NCBI GenBank assembly: GCA_032718475.1
Contig: JAUCBJ010001846.1
Location: forward strand, 124,001-188,000
DNA from: Nemertoderma westbladi
Taxonomy: Eukaryota > Xenacoelomorpha > Nemertodermatida > Nemertodermatidae
DNA length: 64,000 nucleotides
Reading direction: 5' to 3'
Shown: positions 19,213 to 28,739 of the stretch, in pieces
Numbering within the stretch: the first letter of the stretch is position 1
Layout: the number at the start of each line of letters is the position of its first letter
Program-made: the position numbers and the translations under genes
The notes under the pieces: generated by a model
Told to the model about the DNA's origin: nothing
What the model saw: only the letters and a program-made list of their open reading frames with translations
Database searches by the model: none

Positions 19213-19990
19213 TTAATTCGCATTATTCCAATTTCCGAATCTTTTTACAGCCTCGCCATAAACAATAACGTTATCATTATAATCTTTCTTATTTGAAATG
19301 TATTTATAAAGAATTGTCATTACTCTTGGTTTAATCATATTAAATCTAACTTCCTGATAATGCTTTTCACTATTGTTTCTTATTTCCAATTCGCCTGTGT
19401 TTTTATCTTCATATTTGAATAGTGCTTTTTGTTCTGCATGTTGACCAACACTTCGCATTTCGGAATTAGATACATTAAAGACATCTCCCAATACTTTTAC
19501 TACGTCCTTGCAAGAAAATACATTGAATTTTCCGTTGTCAAAGACAGTCAAGTAGTCAATTTCTCCGCCATTAAAAATAGATTTAGACAAAAAAGCACGC
19601 AATAAAGCTTTTCTTTGAAACCTATCTTTTAACTCTTTCATTGGTGTTTTTAACCTTTCTTTTGCTTGATCAGGATTTTTCTTATACTCCTCATAAGATG
19701 GTGGGAATGTGTCAATATAATGTATTAATAACCCTCCTATACCATTTAACGCTTGAAATCCGTCATCTTCAATAAATCTTTTCGACCATATAGAAATATT
19801 TGCCACTTCTTCTTTCCACTTTTTACTGAATGTGCATCACCAGATGGATCTATAACATCCTTTTTAGCCTTTTTGTCATTGTTAAATCTTCATCCATGCC
19901 TATAGTTAACGCAAATAACTTGGCGTCATCATGTCCTGACTGCCTTATTTCTCTTGCTTTGTCAGAGCTTAACCCTCTTTTTTTACTCAT
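19213..19990 (-). pseudogene. Probable type II restriction endonuclease, twice frameshifted
   Basis: The gene starts at ATG 19990, one base after the stop of the upstream adenine methyltransferase (MSKKRGLSSDKARE...), and soon meets a stop. A second frame continues (KKDVIDPSGDAHSVKSGKKK, WQIFLYG). A third frame (RFIEDDGFQALNGIGG onward) runs to the stop at 19213. Two net one-base losses, near 19890 and near 19750, explain the breaks, giving about 259 codons originally. No endonuclease motif is certain. The call rests on tight coupling to a D12-class methyltransferase and on a length normal for type II enzymes. The downstream open part (197 codons, from 19806) could still be translated, but would lack the N-terminus. 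Confidence 0.6.
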
Positions 19991-19991
19991 A

Positions 19992-20990
19992 CTATTTAGG
20001 TAATCTCCATATTAAAAGTTCATGAGATTGTTTAACGTGACTTCCACCATTATTTTTTTCTCTATTTTTACCAACTCTAGTATCGCCTCGCCCAAAAGTG
20101 TATTGCCATTTAGGTGAAGTCATATCGCAGTCCTTATACCACTTTCTTATAGTAGGACAATTATTGTAAGATAAAATAAAACCTCCTTTATGACTTAGTA
20201 ATAAATCCCTCAATAGCTCATGCTTAAAACCATTATGATGAATGGGGAAGTTTCTATGAGGATACATGCCTACAAACATCTTACTGTTTTCACCTAAATA
20301 ATAAGGTGGATCACAATAAAGCATGTCATTAGGATAATTTTTAATTGTTTTTTCAAATAACTGACATCTAACGTCTAATAAAGGAGCGTTAAAGTTTTTA
20401 ACTTTTTCCAGTGTTTTTTTATACCTTTCTTCTTGTAAGTAAACTGTCGATGGCCACCCTAAAAAGTGAGGACCATAAGATGTGTTACTGTTAAAATAAT
20501 AATGAGCAGCTAAATCAATCTTTTTTAATGTTATTTCATTTTCCCAATGTTTTTTCATAACTGATTTTACGTTATAAAATTCTTCTTTATTTGGGCTGAA
20601 TTTTTTTAATGCTGAATAAAGTTTTTTGGGATTATTTATTTGAACTTGCCAGTAATTTACTAAAATATCAAATGCTTTTACTGGTATATTGAGTTCTTTA
20701 GCACAGGCAATCTCTAAAGCTCCGCCACCAATAAAAGGCGATATCAACCCATCTATGTTATCAAGTAAAATATCTATTATCATGCCTACAGCTAAGCTTT
20801 TTCCTCCAGCATATCTTAGAGGTGAACCTAAATATCTTTTGTATTGATTTTTTCCACCATAACTCCTTAATTGATTTAAAAAGTTATCTTTTCGTAGAAT
20901 AAAGTCATTTCTAACATTTAAAAGGTTATAACTCAAAACTTTATCTGATATAACGTCTAACTTCGATTGTTGAAATTGAAAACTATTCAT
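19992..20990 (-). CDS. D12-class DNA adenine N6-methyltransferase
   Basis: This enzyme transfers a methyl group from SAM to adenine N6 in a specific DNA site. The 332-residue product has the D12/Dam-class order: PLRYAGGK at 57-64, the SAM-binding FIGGGA at 86-91, and catalytic DPPYY at 227-231. An N-terminal extension of about 55 residues precedes the first motif. It is intact, unlike its downstream partner (1-nt gap) and the transposase upstream, whose stop overlaps its start. The arrangement suggests a former restriction-modification system now reduced to a solitary methylase. The recognition sequence cannot be read from the protein. Confidence 0.9.
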   Translation of the reverse strand: MNSFQFQQSKLDVISDKVLSYNLLNVRNDFILRKDNFLNQLRSYGGKNQYKRYLGSPLRYAGGKSLAVGMIIDILLDNIDGLISPFIGGGALEIACAKELNIPVKAFDILVNYWQVQINNPKKLYSALKKFSPNKEEFYNVKSVMKKHWENEITLKKIDLAAHYYFNSNTSYGPHFLGWPSTVYLQEERYKKTLEKVKNFNAPLLDVRCQLFEKTIKNYPNDMLYCDPPYYLGENSKMFVGMYPHRNFPIHHNGFKHELLRDLLLSHKGGFILSYNNCPTIRKWYKDCDMTSPKWQYTFGRGDTRVGKNREKNNGGSHVKQSHELLIWRLPK

Positions 20991-21590
20991 ATTTTTAACT
21001 TCAAATATGTTAGACGTTTACCAAAACAACCATCAATTAGACTGTCAATCCTATCTAGTATATGCCTTTTAACATCTCCGTCATTTAATCTAAAAGTAAA
21101 TTCATTTATATATCTTCTTAAATGCTTAAAGCTCATATTATGATAAACAACATTGTATCCATGTTTAAGTACAGCCCACACGCTTTCGATACCATTAGTA
21201 TGAGCCATGCCATTTACAAACTCTTTGAATGATTAACTGAGCTATGTTTATAACCCTTTAACCCTAAATACGATCGTCAGTATAAACTGTCGACCCTTTT
21301 TCTACGTTCTTATTTATATCGCCTTGTAATGATTCTTTATCTGTGGACTTAATATGCATCACTTTAACTTTACCGCCTCTCTCCCGCAATCCAAATATGG
21401 CGGCTTTCCCTACAGCACCACTTCCTGATTTACTTTTCTTTTTTGAATGTTTATTCTTTTCTTTACCTCCGATGTAAGTTTCGTCTACTTCTACTACTCC
21501 TTTCAGTTTATTAGAATCTATATCATAAGCTTCTCGTAACCTATACAACATAAACCAAGCGGTCTTTTGCGTAATGCCCAAAGCGTTAAA
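20987..21590 (-). mobile_element. IS1595-family (ISXO2-like) transposase remnant
   Basis: Three reading frames encode a DDE transposase of the ISXO2-like type: GITQKTAWFMLYRLREA, then VEVDETYIGGKEKN, then VYTDD, then GLKGYKHSSVNHS, and finally EFVNGMAHTNGIESVWAVLK with the C-terminal GKRLTYL. At least two net one-base losses (near 21256 and near 21227) break it. The N-terminal zinc-ribbon part and left inverted repeat are missing, cut at about 21590 where the sequence passes into another gene. The C-terminal end runs directly into the methyltransferase start, so no right terminal repeat is evident there. It is immobile unless complemented in trans. Confidence 0.8.
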
Positions 21591-24500
21591 ACTTTGATGC
21601 CGAGGTTAAGGTTATCTAGGTGATTTGTATTGACTAAATTTAAGTAAGACGACTTGCTTTCAAGAAAGGGTTTAGAAAAACCAAGGCAAAGACCAGGGGC
21701 ATAAGATTTCCACAAAAACTCCCCGCCACTGAAGTGATAGCGAAATGTTTTTAGTTTAGTAAGTGGCTGATGGGTATCACCAACTTTTTTAAGTTTAAAT
21801 AAACAGCTAAAAGTATTTTCCCAAACCGTGGAACTTTTGTTATTTAAACGAGTTGGATGACAAACAAAATTTGCATAATTATAAGTGCTAAACACTTCAG
21901 TGCCTTGTTTGATGGGCTCATATTGGTCTTGAGCTTTAATATCAAAACATATAATCAGCATATTGGGCGATTCTTTATCTTTTTTTAACACACCCTTTTT
22001 GCTTGTAATAGCGAATAAATTTTTGCCCACAATTAGTGTTTTGTTATCAGTCAAATAGGCTGGTAGGTTAATTGTTTGATCAGAATCCTTATTCCATGTT
22101 TTAGGTAAATCAATACCTTGTAAAAGGAAGTGATCAGAGGCGATATGGATCGATAAAGTTAGTTTATTTTCATTTAAATTGAGTGCTGACGATAAAGCGC
22201 CTAACAGAAATTTACTCTGCCCATTTAAAATGTTTGCTGTTGCAACGGTTGAGTTAGGTAGAAATTTCCACTGCTCAACAAGTGTGGTTTTTTGGCGATG
22301 CTTGGCAGATAATGTGATGCCTTTTTGACTTGAACCAGAAAACTCTACATTAACATCAAAGGGAATTTCAGTATTAGGTGAGAAAACCAAGCCTTGTTGG
22401 GTATCAAAAAAGCTAGCGGTCTTTTTTTCAGCTGGCACATAGTAAGCTGAAAATAAATTGCCGTTCTCTCCCTTAAAGTACATGGCGACTCGACCGTATG
22501 AATCATCAAGCAAAAAGGGCTTATCAGACGTATAAGCAAAGTCTAAAACACCACCCCGAACACTTAGTCCAAATTGATCCAAAGCGACAATATCCATACC
22601 AGCTGAAGAAGTATTATTTTGTGAGTAAACACTTTTTGTAACCGAAGCAAGTTTTTTGTGAAGGTCAAAACACTGTTGAACACCCTTCTCAGCTGAGGCA
22701 AAAATAGACAAAATTTTATTGTATGTTGCTAGCAATGCATTCAAAAGGTTGGAATCATCATGGGTTAGCAATCTATACGTCCAAAATGTTTGTGACCAAA
22801 AATAGCGATATTGCATACACCGATATTGCCACTACTAGAATGAATTTGAACAATGTATTGGCCAGGTGGGCAATGAAGTTGCATATTTCCAGAACCATTG
22901 GGGGTTGAAAATCGCGTAATTGAGCCGTTAGGATGTAGCGCATAAACACAGAGCGTTAGATCATGAAAATGCTTCGAATTAACACTAACTCTGACGTTTG
23001 AAAACCCATCTTGTGGCTCAAAAAAGAATTGTTTTGCGCTGATGCTAGGATGCTCAAGCGCAACTGTATCTAACCGAAACTGATAAGTGGGGCGAACCCA
23101 ATGTCTCGTCCGCTGTCGATATTTATAAAACCCACGTTCAGAAGGGAACACATACCACCAATCAGCTTTTTGTTGCTTTTGAAAAACGTCCGAAACCTTA
23201 AAATTTCGCCAATCCCAACGTTTTCTATTCCAAGCCACTTGACCAGAACAGTGTTGAATCCACTCTGTTTCCTTGCTCCAAGGACTCCAAGGGCTAAGGT
23301 AGGGGGCAAAAGCAGTATTAATGGGTGTGCCAATGGTGAAGTATTTTCCATCAAGCGTCCAACAATCGTTAAGTACAAATTTAACCAAAAATTCAAGTTG
23401 CCCGCCAAAAATAAAAGATTGGCTTTTGTTTTGAGCGATTGCCTTGCTCAATAAATTCTTTCCTTGCGCAAGGTGATCACGATGTATGCGAACTGAGTCT
23501 ATAACAGCTTGAAGGGATTTTGGGTTAAGTAGTACCGATGAATTTAAAGATTCTAAACTAGGCAGGGCACTAAGTATTTGAACTTCAAGTGGCTTTCCTT
23601 TAGTGGCTAAAAATTGTTTGCTGGCTAGGTTGTGAGCCTCATAAATTAGCTTTTTCAGTGAAAGCCTTTTTAGGCGCAACGTTTCTTTCAAATGCAGGGT
23701 TTGTTTGACATATGAGTTTTCTAATCGAATCGACTTTGTGCTATCAATGGCAGAAACCTCAACAGTAGGCAACGCTAATTTAGATTTTTCAATGTGGCAT
23801 AGGTTTGCGTAATGATCAACATCAAAACTAAGTACACCGATAAAGCGCTTTTTACCAGAGGTATTGGCTTTTTCCAAACCAAAGGCCACAACAACGGTGG
23901 CATCTCCTTTCATGGGTTTGCCGTTGTTTTCACTGCTGGTGTAGTGCATGCATGAAGAGATGCCATGGCTTATAACAGCTGGGGAGCTGTCAGAAAGCGC
24001 AAGGGCGAAGGTATCTTGATGCACACCATATCTGAATGCTTGAATTACTTCCTTGATAGAATGAGTGCTGGATTGGTCTAGAGATGAATATTCACTGAGG
24101 ATGGCTTGAACAATTTTCTCATCTGTCTTGTTCTGGTCAATTTGTTTTTCAATGTAAGTACCAAGCGATGAGGTTGAAATACCTGTTTGTTTTAAAAAGT
24201 CATCTTTGGCGTTTTTTGAAGGTTTTGGGGAGAAAAAATATCATGCACATCATAACCAAAGCTTAGAATATTGAGCTTAGGTGAATTTTCTTGATGGAAA
24301 AATAGCTTCCATTTTTTATCTTGTTGTTTGTCTTTTGTTGTAGTTGCAGGCAACAAAAGGAGGGAAAAACCACTTTGGCTTAGGTTGTTAACGCAGTTTA
24401 ATAGCTATGTTGGTTCATAAAAAAGCTTGTCGTCAACACCTCTATCAGAGAAGGTATCTTTGCTAGAGCCGGGGGTAAGCTTATCCCTACTTCGCTTGTA

Positions 24501-25025
24501 GCGCATTTGTGTAGTAGGTTTTAATTCATTGCCTGCCAGTACAAAGCGGTCAATCAATAAGGTAGAGCCTGAAAAAAAACCGTCCTTGGCGGCTTGCATG
24601 CCAAGTTCGGCACAATCTTGATGTGAAAGTGACTGACGGAATAAATAAATATAAACACCGTCAGAAATAACTTGAAAATTGCCAAGGGCTGTTACTTTTT
24701 CAGTAGAGGAATTAAATGGATCAGTTGTATGAAGGGCGTTTGGGTTTTCAATTAGCCTGTTTTGTTCGTCATGTGCTAAAACTTTGGTGTTTCCTAAAGC
24801 GGCATAACCAAATACGCTAAATTCTTTGGGAAATTTGACACGCCTAGGGGAATTTAGCCAGCAATCTTTATCGTATTGTGTTTTCTCATTGGTTCCGCCC
24901 ATATCAAGGACGTTGTAATAAAATTTTCTGTCCTGATCAATCGCAAAAGCAACAACGGTACCCTTGTGAGAGACAATGGAGTTGTATTCATATTGACCTG
25001 AAAAAACACTGGTATTTGATCTCAT
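21590..25025 (-). pseudogene. Large decayed gene of unknown family, 3' end cut by IS remnant
   Basis: Three long open segments on the minus strand (25025-24405, 24404-22765, 22816-21590) read as successive parts of one protein of more than 1,100 codons. The breaks are an in-frame TAG at 24405-24407, a net one-base loss in a C-run near 24228, and another near 22770. The 3' end is replaced at about 21590 by transposase sequence. The N-terminal part looks beta-rich (DGVYIYLFRQS, LLIDRFVLAGNEL), the middle has a long charged helical part, and a Trp-rich segment precedes the break at 22770. There is no signal peptide or known catalytic motif. I do not recognise the family. Similar repeats of aromatic/beta segments occur in very large secreted or surface proteins, but that is only a resemblance. 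Confidence 0.6.
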
Positions 25026-25263
25026 AATTCATCAACTTTTATTCATGACAACCCGCAATTTATAACAAAAGTTATAGTGAAATAGAAGCTATGTATTAAT
25101 ACTTAATTAGTTTTGAGCGACTAAAATAATTAACCGAACGAAAAAACCTACCCCAAGCGGGATAAGTGGCGTTGGATACTATAATTGTTTTGTAAAGTAA
25201 TAATTGCAAAAGCCAAATTAGTATGAACACAATCTATACAAGCGATTAATTCAATTATTTTTT

Positions 25264-26490
25264 ATGCGTTTATCTTTATATTTAAGTTGGAAATATTTGC
25301 GGGGTAAGGGCAAAACGCCCCCCCTTGTGATTTGGGTATCTACCTTGGGCATCGCCATCGGTTTTGGGGCACTGATTGTCATTACCTCGGTCATTGATGG
25401 TTTTCAGTGGCAAATTCAGTCCAAGGTGTTTCATTTAGAGCCTTCGCTGGTTTTCTCAAATTTATCAAAGGTGAAAGATGTATCAAAAATACATCAAACC
25501 ATTCAGTCACAACCGTATGTGGACGATGCCATCTTGATGCATAAACAGTCCGATATTGTGTGGGCTGAATCAGGCGCATTTGCACAGGTAAGCATCATGC
25601 GCTTTGATCAAGATGTACAAAGGTTTTATCAACTAAAAGCGGCAGCACCTAAGCTAGTTTGGGAGGCGTTATCGAATAATAAAAATGGCGTGGTGATGAG
25701 TCGTTTTCTAGCCTCACAACTGCGCTTACGTGTGGGTGATTGGGTGCGTTTAAATGTGCTGCCCAAGCAATTGCTAGCTGCCGATAGCAATCATCATTCC
25801 CTTTTCAAAGTGGTGGGGTTGTTTGAAACAGGCCTTCGTTTATTTGATACACGTTTTGTAATGATCAATACAAATGATTTTGACCAGTTGTATCCGAATC
25901 AAAATAATATACAGGCGGCGGTGCGCGTAAATGATTTGCTCAAAGCCGAGTATTACGGCGAGCAGTTGATGGAAAAAATTGGAACACCGGGTATGAAAAA
26001 AAAGGTGTGGAAGGAAGATTATAAAGCTATTTTCCGTGCCCTAGCCCTTGAAAGACAAGTCGCCATTGTGATTATTGTACTCATTATTTTGGTGACATTA
26101 TTTAATGTTATTTCAGGGATATTCATGCAAATTCGTTATAAATTAAAAGATATTGCGCTGCTTCAATTATTGGGGATGTCGCGTTTCTCCGTGGTGCTAA
26201 TTTTTATTTATAGCGGGTTATTTGTGGGTGTGATTGGGGTATTGTTAGGGGCATTCGGCGGTGTGCTGATAGCCAGTTATTTAAATGAATTGTTGGCGTA
26301 TTTTCGTGACCTGTTTGACCCAACAAGCTCGGCGGTGATTTATTTAATTAATTTTCCAGTTAAATTCCAAATAGATCAAATTGTGATACATGGTTTGGGG
26401 ATCATCGCCGTGTGTTTAGTAGCCGCCTGTTTACCCGCTTTGTTTGTTTTTCGGCTTCGTTTTTCAACCATTTTGCGCCATGAAGCCTAG
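25264..26490 (+). CDS. lolC: Lipoprotein-releasing ABC transporter permease (LolC/LolE family)
   Basis: LolC/E in the inner membrane extracts outer-membrane lipoproteins and hands them to LolA. The 408-residue protein has the family layout: an N-terminal helix after the conserved LSWKYLRGKGK, a large periplasmic domain (about 45-260), and three C-terminal helices with LKDIALLQLLGMSR and the FtsX-like fold. Whether it is LolC, LolE or the fused LolF type cannot be settled, since only one permease gene is present here. It overlaps lolD by 11 nt. A TATAAT at 25180-25185 may be its -10, with no good -35. Confidence 0.9.
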   Translation: MRLSLYLSWKYLRGKGKTPPLVIWVSTLGIAIGFGALIVITSVIDGFQWQIQSKVFHLEPSLVFSNLSKVKDVSKIHQTIQSQPYVDDAILMHKQSDIVWAESGAFAQVSIMRFDQDVQRFYQLKAAAPKLVWEALSNNKNGVVMSRFLASQLRLRVGDWVRLNVLPKQLLAADSNHHSLFKVVGLFETGLRLFDTRFVMINTNDFDQLYPNQNNIQAAVRVNDLLKAEYYGEQLMEKIGTPGMKKKVWKEDYKAIFRALALERQVAIVIIVLIILVTLFNVISGIFMQIRYKLKDIALLQLLGMSRFSVVLIFIYSGLFVGVIGVLLGAFGGVLIASYLNELLAYFRDLFDPTSSAVIYLINFPVKFQIDQIVIHGLGIIAVCLVAACLPALFVFRLRFSTILRHEA

Positions 26491-27175
26491 CCCCATTGTT
26501 GAACTTAAAAAGGTAAGCCATGTAATTGACGACCATGGCCAACAAACGACGCTGCTTAATCAAGTGTCGCTAACTGTTTTTGCAGGTGAGTCGCTCGCCA
26601 TTGTCGGTCATTCAGGTTGTGGTAAAACAACGTTGTTGAATTTATTGGCGGGGCTGGATTCACCGACCTCAGGGCAAGTTTATATTGGGGAAAAGTGTTG
26701 GCAGACTTTAAGCCACAAACAAGTCAGTCAAATAAGGCGCTCAACATTTGGTTTTATTTACCAGCATCACCATTTGATTGGTGAGCTGAGTGTATTGGAA
26801 AATATTTTATTACCCGGTTGGATTGATCAAAAAAAACCTAGGCCTGAATTGAGAAAACGTGCGCATGGGTTATTAGTGGATTTATCAATTGAGCATTGTC
26901 AGCATCGTTTGCCTGGCTCACTTTCAGGGGGCGAAAAACAACGGGTTGCCATTGCCCGTGCCTTATTAAACCAACCCCGTTGCATTATTGCTGATGAGCC
27001 GACAGGTAGCTTGGATGAAACAAGCGCCAACAATACCATGGCGCTGCTGCTAAAGTTGCAAGAAAAGATGGGGGTATCACTGGTACTAGTAACACATAAT
27101 ATTAAGCAAGCGGGTTTAATGCAAACAGTGTATAAACTTAATCAAGGGTGCTTGACGCCTGCTGTCTTCGGGTAA
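26480..27175 (+). CDS. lolD: Lipoprotein-releasing system ATPase LolD
   Basis: LolD powers lipoprotein release with ATP. I use ATG 26480 (231 residues), which begins MKPSPIVELKKVSH as in the family and overlaps the lolC stop; the open frame extends up to 26444 without conserved sequence. Walker A is GHSGCGKTT, the signature motif is SLSGGEKQR, and Walker B IIADEPTGSLDE is followed by the H-loop VLVTHN. These are typical of the MacB/LolD branch. The 3' end overlaps the convergent DUF2062 gene by 38 nt. Confidence 0.93.
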   Translation: MKPSPIVELKKVSHVIDDHGQQTTLLNQVSLTVFAGESLAIVGHSGCGKTTLLNLLAGLDSPTSGQVYIGEKCWQTLSHKQVSQIRRSTFGFIYQHHHLIGELSVLENILLPGWIDQKKPRPELRKRAHGLLVDLSIEHCQHRLPGSLSGGEKQRVAIARALLNQPRCIIADEPTGSLDETSANNTMALLLKLQEKMGVSLVLVTHNIKQAGLMQTVYKLNQGCLTPAVFG

Positions 27176-27602
27176 TTTTTTGACCCATATAATAGCCAAC
27201 ACAATATGTGAGCGGCACCAACAAAACAACAAACACAATGCCGCCTATGGTGATAAAAGCCGTGTAGCTTTCTGTTGTGATATTAAGATGGTGGCTCACC
27301 CACTGTCCAACTTGGTAATAACCATAAAGTAAAAACGGGTAAGTGAAGGGGTTAGCAGGCAAGGTGGCAATGGCCGCCGCGATTAGGTTGCCTTGCAGCA
27401 TGATACAAAAAGCGACTGATGCAGGGATTTGCGCAATGGGCAGTACCAATGACCAAAAAACCCCAATGGACGTGCCACGCGCTATGTATTTAGGTTGTGT
27501 ACTCCATAAGTGCTTTTTTTTGAGGTGTTTCTGGAAGGCTTTTAAATACTTTGACTGGGAGAGTTTTTCTTGATTAAAGTATTTTTTGATTGTCTTTTTC
27601 AT
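27138..27602 (-). CDS. DUF2062 membrane protein
   Basis: This 154-residue protein carries the DUF2062 signature: RGTSIGVFWSLVLPIAQIPAS, then LQGNLIAAAIATLPANPFTYP with the conserved Asn-Pro, and a C-terminal membrane helix pair. The basic N-terminus suggests a cytoplasmic N-end. The family has no established function. It is convergent with lolD and overlaps it by 38 nt. It stands alone on its strand between lolD and znuA. Confidence 0.85.
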   Translation of the reverse strand: MKKTIKKYFNQEKLSQSKYLKAFQKHLKKKHLWSTQPKYIARGTSIGVFWSLVLPIAQIPASVAFCIMLQGNLIAAAIATLPANPFTYPFLLYGYYQVGQWVSHHLNITTESYTAFITIGGIVFVVLLVPLTYCVGYYMGQKITRRQQASSTLD

Positions 27603-27673
27603 TCACCTTACATGGGGTTTGTTGTTTACCAAGTTATAAAAGGACTACTTGAATGTAAAGTATACTGCAACCG

Positions 27674-28600
27674 TTAAGGTGATAGGCAACCTTTGATGTT
27701 GTGAGCCAAATTTGACATGAGTGTAGCGTAACGTTGTTTTGGGGGGCCAACTAGTACGCCAATTGGGTCAAGCGTTACTGTTTTGATTGGTTGATGGGTG
27801 GCAAGGGTATGAATAATTTTTGGATTATACTGGGGTTCACTAAGAATGCATTGAATAGATTGTGTTTCAATGGTTTGTTGGATGGTTTGTAAATGTTGGG
27901 CACTGGGGGGTATACCTTCATCGGTTATGACGCCTTGGTTGTTTAGTTGATAGTGAGCTTCAAAATATTGGTAGCCATCATGAAACACCACAAAGGGCTG
28001 GCTTTTGAAAGGGGCAAGTTGTTTTGTAATGGTTTGATCTAGTTGATCAATGGCTAAAAGGGCGTTTTTTAAGTTGGCTTGGTAAATGGCTTGATGTTGA
28101 CTAAATTGTTGGCCCAATTTTTTGGCAATGAAACGTAGCATGTGTTTGGCATTTTGGGGGTGTAACCAAATGTGGGGATCGTGTGCGCCATGATGAGCAT
28201 GTTCATCGTGGTGACGATTGACTGTTCTGGCAGGCAATAGGTTGATATGGGGGGTTTGTGTCATGGTCACGATATTGGCAGGTTGACTATGGGTTTTTAG
28301 TGCTTTGTTTAGGTTGGTTTCAAACTGGACCCCGATTCTAAAAATTAATGCAGCATTTTTAATACTTGAGATATCGGAAGGTTTAATTTGGAAATGGTGA
28401 GGGGATTGTTTGATAGGAATTAAAAGTGCAATAATATGTAGGTCGCCGGTGATCATCTGTACCAACGATTGAAGGGGGGCAATGGTGGCTACAATTGGTC
28501 CATCAGTTGTGGGGTTGTTAGGGGATTTTTGATGATAAAGGTTCAAAAAAAGTGTACCAATAGCCAGTAAAACGACAAGGACAGCTATTAATTTTTTCAT
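27674..28600 (-). CDS. znuA: Zinc ABC transporter substrate-binding protein
   Basis: ZnuA captures Zn2+ in the periplasm and delivers it to ZnuBC. ATG 28600 (308 residues) gives a proper signal sequence (MKKLIAVLVVLLAIGTLFL); the frame is open to 28630. Cluster A-1 features are PLQSLVQMI near the N-terminus, a His/Asp-rich loop (HHDEHAHHGAHDPHIWLH) at about 140-158 typical of zinc rather than manganese binders, and FHDGYQYFEAHY. It is divergent from znuCB, with the shared 140-nt gap holding a repeat that may be a Zur site. Confidence 0.92.
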   Translation of the reverse strand: MKKLIAVLVVLLAIGTLFLNLYHQKSPNNPTTDGPIVATIAPLQSLVQMITGDLHIIALLIPIKQSPHHFQIKPSDISSIKNAALIFRIGVQFETNLNKALKTHSQPANIVTMTQTPHINLLPARTVNRHHDEHAHHGAHDPHIWLHPQNAKHMLRFIAKKLGQQFSQHQAIYQANLKNALLAIDQLDQTITKQLAPFKSQPFVVFHDGYQYFEAHYQLNNQGVITDEGIPPSAQHLQTIQQTIETQSIQCILSEPQYNPKIIHTLATHQPIKTVTLDPIGVLVGPPKQRYATLMSNLAHNIKGCLSP

Positions 28601-28623
28601 AGGCTTTAAGATGGTCGTTTTTC

Positions 28624-28646
28624 TTAACATTTGTCATGTTAACATT
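28624..28646. repeat. Direct repeat in the znuA-znuC intergenic region, possible Zur operator
   Basis: The octamer TTAACATT occurs twice with a 15-bp period (28624-28631 and 28639-28646), just upstream of the likely znuA start. Zur boxes in gammaproteobacteria contain AT-rich TGTTA-type half-sites (recall), so this is a reasonable candidate for zinc control of both directions. The match is partial and the site was not scored. Confidence 0.35.
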
Positions 28647-28695
28647 GCTCAGTTATTTGATACGTTAAATTTTTCAATCTTCTTTGGGAAGTTGT

Positions 28696-28723
28696 TTGAT
28701 GTGCAAAACCATTAAATTAAAAT
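28696..28723 (+). promoter_or_regulatory. Candidate sigma-70 promoter of znuCB
   Basis: A -35 TTGATG at 28696-28701, a 16-bp spacer and a -10 TAAAAT at 28718-28723. The -10 ends 16 nt before the GTG start of znuC, leaving a very short leader with the ribosome site AAGGGG at 28726-28731. Confidence 0.4.
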
Positions 28724-28739
28724 ACAAGGGGTTTAACGA

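Noticed and set aside
19213-19990. Programmed frameshifting in the restriction-type gene
   Set aside because: Two slips at unrelated sites without a slippery heptamer plus structure, and similar slips in several unrelated accessory genes, point to decay instead.
21590-25025. Assignment of the large orphan gene to an insecticidal Tc-like or LamG family
   Set aside because: Only a vague compositional resemblance; no diagnostic motif could be identified by eye.
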